Assembly (NCBI GenBank): GCA_017395215.1
Contig: JAFPVW010000043.1
Coordinates: forward strand, 1 to 56,312
Direction: 5' to 3'
Length of the DNA stretch: 56,312 nucleotides
From: Prevotella sp.
GTDB lineage: Bacteria > Bacteroidota > Bacteroidia > Bacteroidales > Bacteroidaceae
Part shown: positions 17,437-25,421 of the stretch, piece after piece
Layout: each line of letters begins with the position of its first letter
Position numbering within the stretch: the first letter of the stretch is position 1
Notes under the pieces: generated by a model
What the model was told of the DNA's origin: nothing
The model's database searches: none
The model's input: only the letters and a program-made list of their open reading frames with translations
Position numbers and translations under genes: made by a program

Positions 17437-18285
17437 CTACTTCACCAGCACAACCAGATACTTGCTCGTCGACCAGAACAGCATGGGGTCGGTGATGCGC
17501 AGTACGTACTGCTTGTTGGCGTCGCGCTGCAGCGTGTACGAGCTTGACGGATGTGCTGTCAGCATCTTGGCTGATGAGCTGTAGAGCTTGATTTCCTTGT
17601 CGACGCGGATGTCAATCTTTGTGAAATACTCCTTGTTGAAACTCGACTGGAGTACCTTGCCGTCGACAAGAATCTGCTGTTCTTTCAACTCATCCTTCGT
17701 ACCAAACACGAACCAGGCCGTGTGCAGCTGCTTGTCCTGCTGCGAGATGGTTTCGGCGCGCTGATTTGTCTCCGTCGTCAGTTCCTTGACATCCGTGTTC
17801 AAGTTGGCCACCTGCTCGTCGAGTTCCATGATTTGCACGTCCTTCTCGTCCAACTGTTCGCGAAGGGCAAGCATCTGCTTCTCGCTCTCTTCCAGTTGCT
17901 GGCTCATGCTTTCGACAAGCTTGCGCAGGGCGTCGCTTTTCACGCTGCTCTCGCGCAGCTGCTGTTTCAGCTTGTTGATGAGCTCCTTGTTCTGCTTCAT
18001 CGTGGTTTGGATGAACTGGATGTTCTCACGGATGCGCTGCTTGGAATTGGCACCCTCGCCCTGTTGGGCCACGGCAACGCGGTTCTCGGCCTCGGAAATC
18101 TGGCGGAAGCCTTCTTCAATCTCGCTAAAGGTGCTCAGCATGTCGTTGATCTCGTTGTCCTTCTGGGCAATAATCTGGTTAAGGGAGTCTACCTTGGGGT
18201 TGCCGGCTAACTCTACTTTCGATGGTTTCTCGTTGCAGCTGACCATGGCCAGCACGCAAACGGCAAATACTACTAATTTCTTCAT
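17437..18285 (-). CDS. Coiled-coil lipoprotein (Cbp1-like)
   Basis: 282 residues: lipobox VLAMVSC (Cys17), then a long heptad-rich coiled coil from about 30 to 190 (for example LINKLKQQLRESSV, MLALREQLDEKDVQIMELDE), and a compact strand-rich C-terminal domain of about 90 residues. The plan matches the Bacteroidetes lipoproteins named after Bacteroides fragilis Cbp1, a collagen-binding adhesin. Adhesion is a family-level suggestion, not something the sequence shows. It follows rsmI by 16 bases and is followed by the tandem array and the M64 peptidase, so the three are likely co-transcribed. Confidence 0.8.
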   Translation of the reverse strand: MKKLVVFAVCVLAMVSCNEKPSKVELAGNPKVDSLNQIIAQKDNEINDMLSTFSEIEEGFRQISEAENRVAVAQQGEGANSKQRIRENIQFIQTTMKQNKELINKLKQQLRESSVKSDALRKLVESMSQQLEESEKQMLALREQLDEKDVQIMELDEQVANLNTDVKELTTETNQRAETISQQDKQLHTAWFVFGTKDELKEQQILVDGKVLQSSFNKEYFTKIDIRVDKEIKLYSSSAKMLTAHPSSSYTLQRDANKQYVLRITDPMLFWSTSKYLVVLVK

Positions 18286-18301
18286 GATTGTGATAATTTA
18301 T

Positions 18302-18991
18302 TTAATTTTCTGTCTTTTCAACCTTCTTTCCTGCTAACACGATGACAAACTCGCCCCGAGGCTCATGCTCCTTGAAATGGGCGATGACCTCGGCCAGCGT
18401 GCCACGGACGCTCTCCTCGTGTACTTTGCTTATTTCGCGACTGACGCTTACCTGACGGTCGGCGCCATAGGCTTCGGCAAACTGCTCCAGCGTCTTCACT
18501 ACGCGGTAGGGCGACTCGTAGAAAATCATTGTCCGCTCCTCGTCGGCAAGGCTGCGGATTTTTGTCTGGCGACCTTTCTTCTGAGGCAGGAATCCCTCGA
18601 ATGCAAAGCGTTCGCAGGGCAGGCCGCTGCTGACCAGTGCCGGTACAAAGGCGGTCGCACCAGGCAGACACTGCACCTCGACACCAGCTCTGACGGCCTC
18701 GCGCACCAAGAAGAATCCCGGGTCGCTGATGCCGGGCGTGCCGGCATCGCTGATGAGGGCAACGGCTTCGCCTGCCAACAGGCGGGCGACGATGCCTGCC
18801 GTCGTGCCATGCTCGTTGAACTTATGGTGGGACAGCAGCTGGTTCTTGATGTCGAAATGCTTCAGCAGAATGCCCGACGTCCGGGTATCCTCGGCCAACA
18901 CCACGTCCACCTCTTTTAATATACGGATGGCCCGGAGCGTCATGTCTTCCATATTGCCAACAGGCGTCGGAACAACATAAAGTATTCCCAT
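18302..18991 (-). CDS. rsmI: 16S rRNA (cytidine1402-2'-O)-methyltransferase RsmI
   Basis: 229 residues, tetrapyrrole-methylase fold. Methylates the 2'-OH of C1402 in 16S rRNA using S-adenosylmethionine. Signatures: GILYVVPTPVGNMEDMT at the N-terminus, LAEDTRTSG, LISDAGTPGISDPG (SAM-site loop) and LPGATAFVPAL. Length is slightly short but complete through the last strand (RGEFVIVLAG). The start is at MGILYVV (18991). Upstream in-frame codons are rejected because they overlap the promoter, whose -7 box ends only 8 bases before this ATG, leaving almost no leader. Divergent from tdk. Confidence 0.95.
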   Translation of the reverse strand: MGILYVVPTPVGNMEDMTLRAIRILKEVDVVLAEDTRTSGILLKHFDIKNQLLSHHKFNEHGTTAGIVARLLAGEAVALISDAGTPGISDPGFFLVREAVRAGVEVQCLPGATAFVPALVSSGLPCERFAFEGFLPQKKGRQTKIRSLADEERTMIFYESPYRVVKTLEQFAEAYGADRQVSVSREISKVHEESVRGTLAEVIAHFKEHEPRGEFVIVLAGKKVEKTEN

Positions 18992-18999
18992 ACAGCCCG

Positions 19000-19029
19000 C
19001 AAATGTAGTAAAAATATCAAAAAGAACAA
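19000..19029 (-). promoter_or_regulatory. rsmI promoter
   Basis: TTG (19029-19027), 19 bases, then TACATTTG (19007-19000), a good match to the Bacteroidetes -33/-7 pair. The box ends 8 bases before the rsmI ATG, so the transcript should be leaderless or nearly so. Confidence 0.8.
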
Positions 19030-19047
19030 AAAAAGTTGCCCGTTTCT

Positions 19048-19078
19048 TTGCAATTTTTAAAACGTATTTGTAATTTTG
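19048..19078 (+). promoter_or_regulatory. tdk promoter
   Basis: TTG (19048-19050), 20 bases, TAATTTTG (19071-19078). The tdk ATG at 19083 follows only 4 bases after the box, again implying a leaderless or nearly leaderless mRNA. Confidence 0.8.
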
Positions 19079-19082
19079 CACT

Positions 19083-19673
19083 ATGAACAACAACATAAAT
19101 GGCGAAACTCACCGTCCCGGCCGTATCGAGGTCGTCTGCGGTTCAATGTTCTCGGGGAAAACCGAGGAACTCATCCGGCGGCTGCGCCGGGCACAGTTTG
19201 CAAAGCAGCATGTGGAGATTTTCAAGCCTGCTATTGATACGCGCTATTCCGACGAGGATGTTGTCAGCCACGACCAGAACCACATACACTCCACACCTAT
19301 TGATTCGTCGGCCAGCATACTCCTGCTGTCAAGCGACATTGACGTTGTGGGCATCGACGAGGCTCAGTTCCTTGACGACGGACTGCCCAGCGTCTGTAAC
19401 GAACTGGCTAACCGTGGCATCCGCGTCATTATTGCCGGCCTTGACATGGACTTCCGTGGCCAGCCCTTCGGCCCCATGCCCGCCCTCTGTGCCATCGCCG
19501 ACGATGTCACCAAGGTACACGCCATCTGTGTCAAGTGTGGTTCGCTGGCATACGTCAGCCACCGCACTGTTGCCGGCGACCGCCGCATACTGCTTGGCGA
19601 GACCCAGGAATACGAGCCTTTATGCCGCGAATGCTATCAAAAAGCGCTGCAAGACAAAAAATCATCCGAATAA
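19083..19673 (+). CDS. tdk: Thymidine kinase
   Basis: 196 residues, type II (TK1-like) thymidine kinase: phosphorylates thymidine to dTMP in salvage. P-loop [11 protein letters not shown] (20-30), Walker-B-like DEAQF (92-96), and a structural zinc site formed by Cys149, Cys152, Cys181 and Cys184 (CVKC, CREC). The C-terminal lasso with the substrate loop is present. Length and motifs are normal. It is transcribed divergently from rsmI from a shared 110-base region. With the ATG so close to the -7 box, an internal start cannot be excluded, but the next Met lies inside the P-loop. Confidence 0.96.
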   Translation: MNNNINGETHRPGRIEVVCGSMFSGKTEELIRRLRRAQFAKQHVEIFKPAIDTRYSDEDVVSHDQNHIHSTPIDSSASILLLSSDIDVVGIDEAQFLDDGLPSVCNELANRGIRVIIAGLDMDFRGQPFGPMPALCAIADDVTKVHAICVKCGSLAYVSHRTVAGDRRILLGETQEYEPLCRECYQKALQDKKSSE

Positions 19674-19675
19674 AT

Positions 19676-19706
19676 TTGGCTAATTCGAAAAAACATCGTA
19701 CCTTTG
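19676..19706 (+). promoter_or_regulatory. tRNA-Lys promoter
   Basis: TTG (19676-19678), 20 bases, TACCTTTG (19699-19706), directly after the tdk stop codon. It sets the tRNA up as its own unit. Confidence 0.8.
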
Positions 19707-19732
19707 CACGCGCTTTACAGCAAAACATGGTT

Positions 19733-19805
19733 GATCCGCTAGCTCAGTACGTAGAGCACCGCCCTTTTAAGGCGGGTGTCTTGGGTTCGAACCCCAAGCG
19801 GATCA
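19733..19805 (+). tRNA. tRNA-Lys (anticodon TTT)
   Basis: A full cloverleaf. The acceptor stem pairs GATCCGC (19733-19739) with GCGGATC (19798-19804) and A19805 is the discriminator. D-arm GCTC..GAGC; anticodon stem CCGCC/GGCGG enclosing a CTTTTAA loop with anticodon TTT; T-arm with GGTTCGAAC. CCA is not encoded. Confidence 0.97.
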
Positions 19806-19816
19806 CTTTAGAAATT

Positions 19817-19853
19817 CCGCAAGAAACTGATGTTCAGTCGCTTGCGGTTTTTT
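19817..19853 (+). terminator. Terminator after tRNA-Lys
   Basis: CCGCAAG (19817-19823) pairs with CTTGCGG (19841-19847). An inner ACTGA/TCAGT stem (19826-19830 with 19834-19838) makes it longer. A T6 run follows. Confidence 0.85.
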
Positions 19854-19920
19854 GCGTCTATGAAATGCAACCAACCATATACATATCCACCACCAAGGTC
19901 TTAAAGACATATATGTATAT

Positions 19921-20189
19921 ATCCGTCAATCCGTCACCTTTGCCCTATACGCCTCATTCTGAGTGTGTTACGTGGTGACGGATGATGGTGACGGGTGACG
20001 GATGGCTACAAGCTCCAACGGCTGTAATGATTCACGGGCGGTGAACAATAATTCACCGCCCGTGAACATTTGGCACAGAGGCTTGGCGTACGGGAATGCG
20101 CCGTACATCCGTCATCCGTCACCATTATCCGTCACCACGTATCCGCTTGACTGTCTGATGTTTACGTGGATGTGACGGATATGACGGAT
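19921..20189. repeat. Nested inverted-repeat element built from GTGACGGAT units
   Basis: A three-layer palindrome. Outer arms: two ATCCGTCA(C) units (19921-19937) against two (G/A)TGACGGAT units (20172-20189). Middle arms: 34 bases at 19970-20003 against 20107-20140, matching at 32 of 34 positions, each with three units. Core: a perfect 15-bp hairpin (20031-20045 with 20052-20066, TTCACGGGCGGTGAA) and a 6-bp one (20088-20093 with 20101-20106, GTACGG). About ten copies of the 9-mer in all. There is no gene inside. It fills most of the gap between tRNA-Lys and the sugar porter. Confidence 0.85.
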
Positions 20190-20282
20190 TTAAAATTATC
20201 ATTTTAGTGAGATTGACGGCTGATCTGAGGTCCTTTCGTGCCTACTGACCGATTTGGGATTATTGAATCCAAGCGTTTTTAT

Positions 20283-21581
20283 TCAGATTAACTCCTGCTC
20301 CAACTGCTCGAGGCTCTTGCCTTTTGTTTCCGGACAGCGGCTGAACAGGAAGAGGAAGGCACAAAGGCAGATGCCGCTGTAGATCCAGAACGTGCCGCTG
20401 CTGCCTAAGGCTGCGTTCATCGACGGGAACGAGAATGTCAGCGTGCAGCAGCCTACCCAGAGGGCAAACGTACACGTAGCCATCGCCACGCCGCGGATGC
20501 GGTTGGGAAATATCTCGGCCAGCAGCGTCCAGGTAACGGGACCAAGCGTCATGGCATAGACCGAGATGGCTGTCACCACCAAGCAAACCATGGCGAAGCC
20601 CTTTACCTCCAGGAAGTAGCAGGTGCCTAAGGTCAGGTATATCAGTCCAAGGCCACCGGCACCGATGAGCATCAGCGTGCGGCGGCCCCACCGCTCGATG
20701 GTATAGAGTGCTACAAAGGTGAAGACCACGTTGGCGATGCCCGTAATGACGATGTTGATGAACATGCCGTCGACATCGAAGCCTGCTCCCACGAAAATCT
20801 CCTGCGCGTAGTTGAAGATGACGTTCGTGCCGCACCACTGCTGGAACACCGCAATGACCAGTCCCAGCACGAGCACCCTCGCGTACTTACTCTGGGCCAG
20901 TTCCCTCAGCCCCGCCTGTTCGCTGTGCTGCGGCGTTGCCGCAGCCTTCATCCGCAAGAACACCGGGCTTTCCGGGATGAAGAAACTCATCACGAGAAAC
21001 GCCGCCGCCGGCACCGTCTCGGCCCAGAACATCCAGCGCCAGCCCCACGCCACATTCCACGCCTGACTCTCGGCCACGCTGGTATCGCGGGCCAGCAGCA
21101 GGTTGACAATCTGTGCAGCCAGAATGCCAAGCACGATGGTCATCTGGTTGAGACTCACCATGCGCCCGCGAATCTGCGCCGGGCTGACTTCGGCTATGTA
21201 CATCGGCGACAGTGCCGAAGCCACCCCGATGCCCATGCCGCCGATGAAGCGTGCTATATTAAATAAGGTGAAGTCGTTGAACAGTCCGGTAGCGACCGCC
21301 GACACCGTGAACAGCACGGCCGCCGTCGTCAGCAGTGGCTTGCGCCCGAACCGGTCGGCAGCAGCACCCGCTACCATCGCACCAAAGAGACAGCCCACCA
21401 AGGCCGTCGACATGGCCACGCCCTGCATCACAGGCGAGTCAGCGATGCCAAAGTATAGTTCGTAGAACGGTTTTGCGCCGCCGATTACCACCCAGTCGTA
21501 GCCGAAGAGCAGACCGCCCATGGCCGACACGGCGCAGATGAAATAAAGAAAAGACCGGTTTTGGTTTACAGTTGTATTCAT
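20283..21581 (-). CDS. MFS sugar porter (sugar:H+ symporter family)
   Basis: 432 residues, twelve-helix inner-membrane transporter. Sugar-porter marks: GGLLFGYDWVVIGG in helix 1, DRFGRKPLL after helix 2, RFIGGMGIGVAS and the helix 4-5 signature PMYIAEVSPAQIRGRM, GRRTLMLIG between halves, and PETKGKSLEQLE at the C-terminus. The exact sugar cannot be told. It starts 4 bases after the GH28 stop, so import of a pectin-derived sugar such as galacturonate is a fair inference. I chose MNTTVNQ (21581) because upstream Met codons overlap the GH28 gene. Confidence 0.93.
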   Translation of the reverse strand: MNTTVNQNRSFLYFICAVSAMGGLLFGYDWVVIGGAKPFYELYFGIADSPVMQGVAMSTALVGCLFGAMVAGAAADRFGRKPLLTTAAVLFTVSAVATGLFNDFTLFNIARFIGGMGIGVASALSPMYIAEVSPAQIRGRMVSLNQMTIVLGILAAQIVNLLLARDTSVAESQAWNVAWGWRWMFWAETVPAAAFLVMSFFIPESPVFLRMKAAATPQHSEQAGLRELAQSKYARVLVLGLVIAVFQQWCGTNVIFNYAQEIFVGAGFDVDGMFINIVITGIANVVFTFVALYTIERWGRRTLMLIGAGGLGLIYLTLGTCYFLEVKGFAMVCLVVTAISVYAMTLGPVTWTLLAEIFPNRIRGVAMATCTFALWVGCCTLTFSFPSMNAALGSSGTFWIYSGICLCAFLFLFSRCPETKGKSLEQLEQELI

Positions 21582-21585
21582 AGCG

Positions 21586-23016
21586 TTATTGTACTGGTTT
21601 TGAGTAAACATTCTCTGTTGTCTTGACATCCCGCATCGTCAGCTTGGCTGTTGCCTCGTCGATGTCGGTTGCCACCTTATTATATATAATGGAACATTCG
21701 CTGATGTCAATGTCGTGTATGCAGTCGAGTCCCTCAATGCCGGCGGCCTTGATGCCCGTCTTGGCTCCGCGGCAGACGATGCGGCTGATGTGGATATCCT
21801 GGAAGTTGGGCGCATGGCGGCGCTGCTCTTCGGTATAGGTTGGCGCCTTGCCGTTGTCGCCGGCGTGTCGGTTCACGTAGTCGCACTGGAAGATGATGGC
21901 CTCGCCGGCGATGTCGGTCATCATGATGTCGCTGATGAAGAGGCGCTCGGTCCGTCCGCCGCGGTCCAGTGCACTCTTGAAGCGCAGGCCAACATCGGTG
22001 CCGAGAAAGCGGTTGTGGCGCACAACCATATCGCGGATGCCGCCGATGGTCTCACTGCCCAGTACGAAGCCGCCATGCGCGTGGTAGACGGTGTTGTCCT
22101 GAATGAGCACGTCCTGACAGCCCCACACGTCGCAGCCCTTCTTCTGCGAACCGCTCTTCATGCAGAGCCCGTCGTCGCCGACGTTGACCGTTGCGTTGAC
22201 AATCAGCGCCTGATGGCAGTCCGAGAGGTCGATGCCGTCGCCGTTCTGAACGTTCCACGGGCAGCGCACGGTGATACCGTCGATGATGATGTTGCGCGAG
22301 TAGCAGGGATGGACGTGGAAGCGGGGCGAATTCTGGAACGTCACGCCCTCCAGCAGGATGTTCTCACACTGCTCGAAGCGCACCAGGTCGTTGCGCATGG
22401 CCTCCTGCTTCTGCGGCGTGCCGGCAATGTCGGGGAAGCGGCTCTTCAGCTGCCATGGGTACCATAGGTCGCCCTTCTCGGTCAACTGACCGCCCATTTC
22501 CGTATACTGTTTCCACTCCACGTCGCTCATCTTCGAGCGCTTCACGGGTCGCCACTGGTTGCCGTTGCCGTCGATGATGCCGCTGCCGGTAATAGCGATG
22601 TTGCGGGCCTTCGAGGCCCGTATGCATGGGTCAACGCGGCTCGACTTGCCTTCAGCATCTAGGTATAGCTGCTTGTCGGGCGAGAAGTAGATGATAGCAT
22701 TCTTCTCAAGATGCAGTTCGATGTTATCCTTCAGACGGATGGGGCCTGTCAGCCATACGCCCTCGGGCACCGTCACTCGTCCGCCGCCCTGCTTGGTCAG
22801 CTTTGAAATTGCTTTCTCGAAGGCCTCGGTGCAGAGCGTCAGACCGTTGCCCACGGCACCGAAGTCCGTCAGCATGACTTCGTTCTTCGGAATGGTGAAG
22901 ACCTCCACCTGTTTCACGGGCGTCGGCAGATTCTGGTAATACTTCGCATAGTCGGCAGCCTGCAGGGTTGTGGCTACCAGCACGAAGAGGGTCAGTAGGT
23001 AGTTTCTTATTGTCAT
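21586..23016 (-). CDS. Glycoside hydrolase family 28 (polygalacturonase-like)
   Basis: 476 residues: signal peptide (to about residue 20, LQAA), then a right-handed beta-helix of GH28. The opening MLTDFGAVGNGLTLCTEAFEKAI is typical of pectinases. Catalytic signatures are intact: NGDGIDLSDC, GDDGLCMKSG, HGGFVLGSETIGG (His) and LRFKSALDRGG (R-x-K). It hydrolyses galacturonan or rhamnogalacturonan oligomers, probably in the periplasm, since the signal is type I rather than a lipobox. It forms a two-gene operon with the sugar porter. Confidence 0.94.
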   Translation of the reverse strand: MTIRNYLLTLFVLVATTLQAADYAKYYQNLPTPVKQVEVFTIPKNEVMLTDFGAVGNGLTLCTEAFEKAISKLTKQGGGRVTVPEGVWLTGPIRLKDNIELHLEKNAIIYFSPDKQLYLDAEGKSSRVDPCIRASKARNIAITGSGIIDGNGNQWRPVKRSKMSDVEWKQYTEMGGQLTEKGDLWYPWQLKSRFPDIAGTPQKQEAMRNDLVRFEQCENILLEGVTFQNSPRFHVHPCYSRNIIIDGITVRCPWNVQNGDGIDLSDCHQALIVNATVNVGDDGLCMKSGSQKKGCDVWGCQDVLIQDNTVYHAHGGFVLGSETIGGIRDMVVRHNRFLGTDVGLRFKSALDRGGRTERLFISDIMMTDIAGEAIIFQCDYVNRHAGDNGKAPTYTEEQRRHAPNFQDIHISRIVCRGAKTGIKAAGIEGLDCIHDIDISECSIIYNKVATDIDEATAKLTMRDVKTTENVYSKPVQ

Positions 23017-23044
23017 AGTTTGTCTGTAATGGTGAAAATCTGTG

Positions 23045-23052
23045 CAAAGTTA
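23045..23052 (-). promoter_or_regulatory. -7 box of the GH28 operon
   Basis: TAACTTTG on the minus strand, 28 bases before the GH28 start. It lies back to back with the promoter of the HerA-like gene. Confidence 0.7.
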
Positions 23053-23072
23053 CAAAATATCATGGAAAAACT

Positions 23073-23103
23073 TTGGCTTTTTACGCTTTTTTATGTACTT
23101 TTG
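23073..23103 (+). promoter_or_regulatory. Promoter of the HerA-like/mtnN/rsmA operon
   Basis: TTG (23073-23075), 20 bases, TACTTTTG (23096-23103). Confidence 0.75.
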
Positions 23104-23149
23104 CCATCAGTATTGCAAGAAATCAAAAACTTAAAACAAGAAAAGCCAC

Positions 23150-24730
23150 ATGTTAGACAACGAACGCGGGCTCTACATCGCCCACTGCGCCGAAGGAGCG
23201 CTCAGTATTACAGGAAAGATGGCCAACCGGCACGGACTCATTGCCGGAGCCACGGGTACAGGTAAGACGGTCACGCTGCAGGTCATGGCCGAGACATTCT
23301 GCCAGGCAGGTGTGCCCTGCTTCATGGCCGACATGAAGGGCGACCTCAGCGGCATCTCGCAAGTGGGCAAAATGAGCGGTTTCATCGAGAAAAGACTGCC
23401 TGAATTTGGCATCGAGAACCCGCAGTTCCAGGCTTGCCCCGTCCGCTTCTATGACGTCTTTGGTGAGCAGGGCCACCCCATGCGCGCCACCGTCAGTCAG
23501 ATGGGCCCGCAGTTGCTCAGCCGTCTGCTTCAGCTTAACGAGACACAGGACGGTGTGCTCAACATCGTGTTTCGCATTGCCGACGAGCGCGGACTGCTCA
23601 TCCTCGACCTCAAGGACCTGCGTTCCATGCTCGACTGGGTGTCGCAACATGCCAAGGAGTACACCACGAAATACGGAAACATCTCTACTCCGACCATCGG
23701 CGCCATCCAGCGCGCCCTGCTCCAGTTGGAGGCTCAGGGTGCCGACCACTTCTTCGGTGAGCCCTCGTTCGATATCTACGACCTGCTGCAGACTGAAGGC
23801 GGTAAGGGAATCATGAGTGTCCTCGCTGCCGACAAGCTGATGCTTCAGCCCAAACTCTACTCTACATTCCTGCTTTGGCTGCTCTCTGAGCTATACACCA
23901 CACTCCCCGAAGTAGGCGACCTGCCGCTGCCGAAGCTCGTGTTCTTCTTCGACGAGGCTCACATGCTGTTCGACGGTACGTCGAAGGCCCTGCTCGACAA
24001 GATTGAGCAGGTCATCCGACTCATCCGCTCGAAGGGCGTTGGCATCTACTTTATCACGCAAAGCCCGACAGACATTCCCGAGGTCATTCTCGGACAGCTT
24101 GGCAACCGCGTACAGCACGCTCTTCGTGCCTATACGCCGAAGGACCAGAAGGCCGTGAAGACTGCCGCCGACACCTTCCGCCCGAATCCTGAGTTCAAGA
24201 CCGATGAGGCTATTATGAACCTTGAGACCGGCGAGGCTCTCGTCAGCTTCCTTGACGAGAAGGGTGCCCCGGCTATTGTACAGCGCGCCAAGGTACTGTT
24301 CCCGCTCAGTCAGATAGGTGCCGTCAGCGAGGGTCAGCGTCTTGACATCATCAAGCAGAGTCGTATCTATGGCAAGTACGACACGCCCGTCGACCGTGAG
24401 AGTGCCTTCGAGGTACTGGCCAAGGAGGCCGAGGAGGCTCTTGCCGCCCAGGAGGAGCAGGCTGCCGAAGCTGAAAAGGAAGGCAAGGGCGGCAAGGCCG
24501 AGAAGAAGAAGGCTGGCATCATGAGCAAGGTGCTGAAGGCCGTGATGACTGCCGTCACCTCGACACTGGCTGCCCTGCTTGGCACGTGGGTGAGTGGAAA
24601 AGTCAGCGGCAAGGAAACAAAGTCGAGAACCTCGGCCAAGGAGAAGGTCGTTAAGAATGCCACCAGTGCCGCCACCCGCACCATCACCAAGGAGCTGACG
24701 CGCGACATTCTCGGCAACTTGGTAAAGTGA
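23150..24730 (+). CDS. HerA-like P-loop ATPase (DUF853/YjgR family)
   Basis: 526 residues, cytoplasmic. Walker A GATGTGKT (about 33-40), a Walker-B-like [13 protein letters not shown] (about 262-274) and [35 protein letters not shown], all characteristic of the DUF853 branch of HerA/FtsK ATPases (E. coli YjgR). DNA pumping is known for HerA but not shown for this branch. After the ATPase core comes a Lys/Glu/Ala-rich segment (about 425-460), then a hydrophobic stretch and a basic tail ending DILGNLVK. First of three plus-strand genes with gaps under 20 bases. Confidence 0.92.
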   Translation: MLDNERGLYIAHCAEGALSITGKMANRHGLIAGATGTGKTVTLQVMAETFCQAGVPCFMADMKGDLSGISQVGKMSGFIEKRLPEFGIENPQFQACPVRFYDVFGEQGHPMRATVSQMGPQLLSRLLQLNETQDGVLNIVFRIADERGLLILDLKDLRSMLDWVSQHAKEYTTKYGNISTPTIGAIQRALLQLEAQGADHFFGEPSFDIYDLLQTEGGKGIMSVLAADKLMLQPKLYSTFLLWLLSELYTTLPEVGDLPLPKLVFFFDEAHMLFDGTSKALLDKIEQVIRLIRSKGVGIYFITQSPTDIPEVILGQLGNRVQHALRAYTPKDQKAVKTAADTFRPNPEFKTDEAIMNLETGEALVSFLDEKGAPAIVQRAKVLFPLSQIGAVSEGQRLDIIKQSRIYGKYDTPVDRESAFEVLAKEAEEALAAQEEQAAEAEKEGKGGKAEKKKAGIMSKVLKAVMTAVTSTLAALLGTWVSGKVSGKETKSRTSAKEKVVKNATSAATRTITKELTRDILGNLVK

Positions 24731-24748
24731 ACCGTAAATAGAGTAACT

Positions 24749-25405
24749 ATGAGAATAGGTGTTATCGTGGCGATGGATAAGGAGTTGCACCAGCTCCAGT
24801 CGCTATTTAATGACAGTAATGTCGTGGTGCAGAAGTGTGGTATAGGTAAGGTGAATGCTGCCCTCGGCTCCCAGCGAATGATAAACGAGTTTCACCCCGA
24901 CGTCATTATCTCCAGTGGTTGTGCAGGCGGCAATGGCGACGATGTCAATGTTCAGGACATTGTGGTCAGTAGTCAGCTGGCCTATCACGATGTTTACTGT
25001 GGCGCGGCTGTCGGTGTCTCTGTCTATGGTCAGGTGCAGGGCTTGCCAGCCCGCTTCGAGGCTGATCCTTTCCTGCTTCGCAAAAGCAAAGAGTTAAAAG
25101 AGTCTGTGTTTAAGATACACACGGGTCTTATTGTCACCGGCGACTGGTTTGTGGACTCACGCGAGAAGATGCGCGAGATTATCGGCCACTTCCCCGAGGC
25201 TAAGGCTGTCGACATGGAGTCGTGTGCCATCGCCCAGACCTGTTATATAAATAAGGTGCCGTTCATCTCGTTCCGCGTCATCAGCGACGTACCCCTGCGC
25301 GACACCAACGCCTCGCAGTACCATAACTTCTGGGAAACCATTGCTGACAACTCTTTCAAGATGACGCGTGCTTTTGTCGCTTCGCTAGTGAATAGCGAAG
25401 AGTGA
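24749..25405 (+). CDS. mtnN: 5'-methylthioadenosine/S-adenosylhomocysteine nucleosidase
   Basis: 218 residues of the nucleoside phosphorylase PNP_UDP_1 fold. Cleaves adenine from MTA and SAH, clearing by-products of methylation and polyamine synthesis. Marks: GVIVAMDKELHQL with Glu12, the GCAGG loop (57-61), VDMESCAIAQ with Glu157, and RVISD with Asp180 as likely general acid. Slightly shorter than the E. coli enzyme but complete. It starts 18 bases after the HerA-like gene and is followed 16 bases later by rsmA, itself a SAM-using enzyme. Its last codons fall in a heptamer array (25387-25414). Confidence 0.92.
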   Translation: MRIGVIVAMDKELHQLQSLFNDSNVVVQKCGIGKVNAALGSQRMINEFHPDVIISSGCAGGNGDDVNVQDIVVSSQLAYHDVYCGAAVGVSVYGQVQGLPARFEADPFLLRKSKELKESVFKIHTGLIVTGDWFVDSREKMREIIGHFPEAKAVDMESCAIAQTCYINKVPFISFRVISDVPLRDTNASQYHNFWETIADNSFKMTRAFVASLVNSEE

Positions 25406-25414
25406 ATAGTTAGC
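25387..25414. repeat. Heptamer array spanning the mtnN stop codon
   Basis: AGTGAAT, AGCGAAG, AGTGAAT, AGTTAGC in direct tandem. The TGA stop (25403-25405) sits in the third unit, so the last residues of the protein (LVNSEE) are partly repeat-encoded. Same period and similar letters as the array at 36790-36831. Confidence 0.65.
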
Positions 25415-25421
25415 TACCGAT

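Noticed and set aside
18992-19096. N-terminal extension of rsmI by 35 residues
   Set aside because: It would cross the rsmI promoter and overlap tdk. The conserved family start is MGILYVV at 18991.
19535-19978. Protein-coding frame across the tRNA-Lys gene
   Set aside because: It overlaps tdk out of frame and runs through the tRNA and its terminator. Its translation has no sensible features.
19733-20260. Integrated element using tRNA-Lys as attachment site
   Set aside because: No integrase is present and I found no second copy of the tRNA 3' end downstream. The next genes are an ordinary pectin operon.
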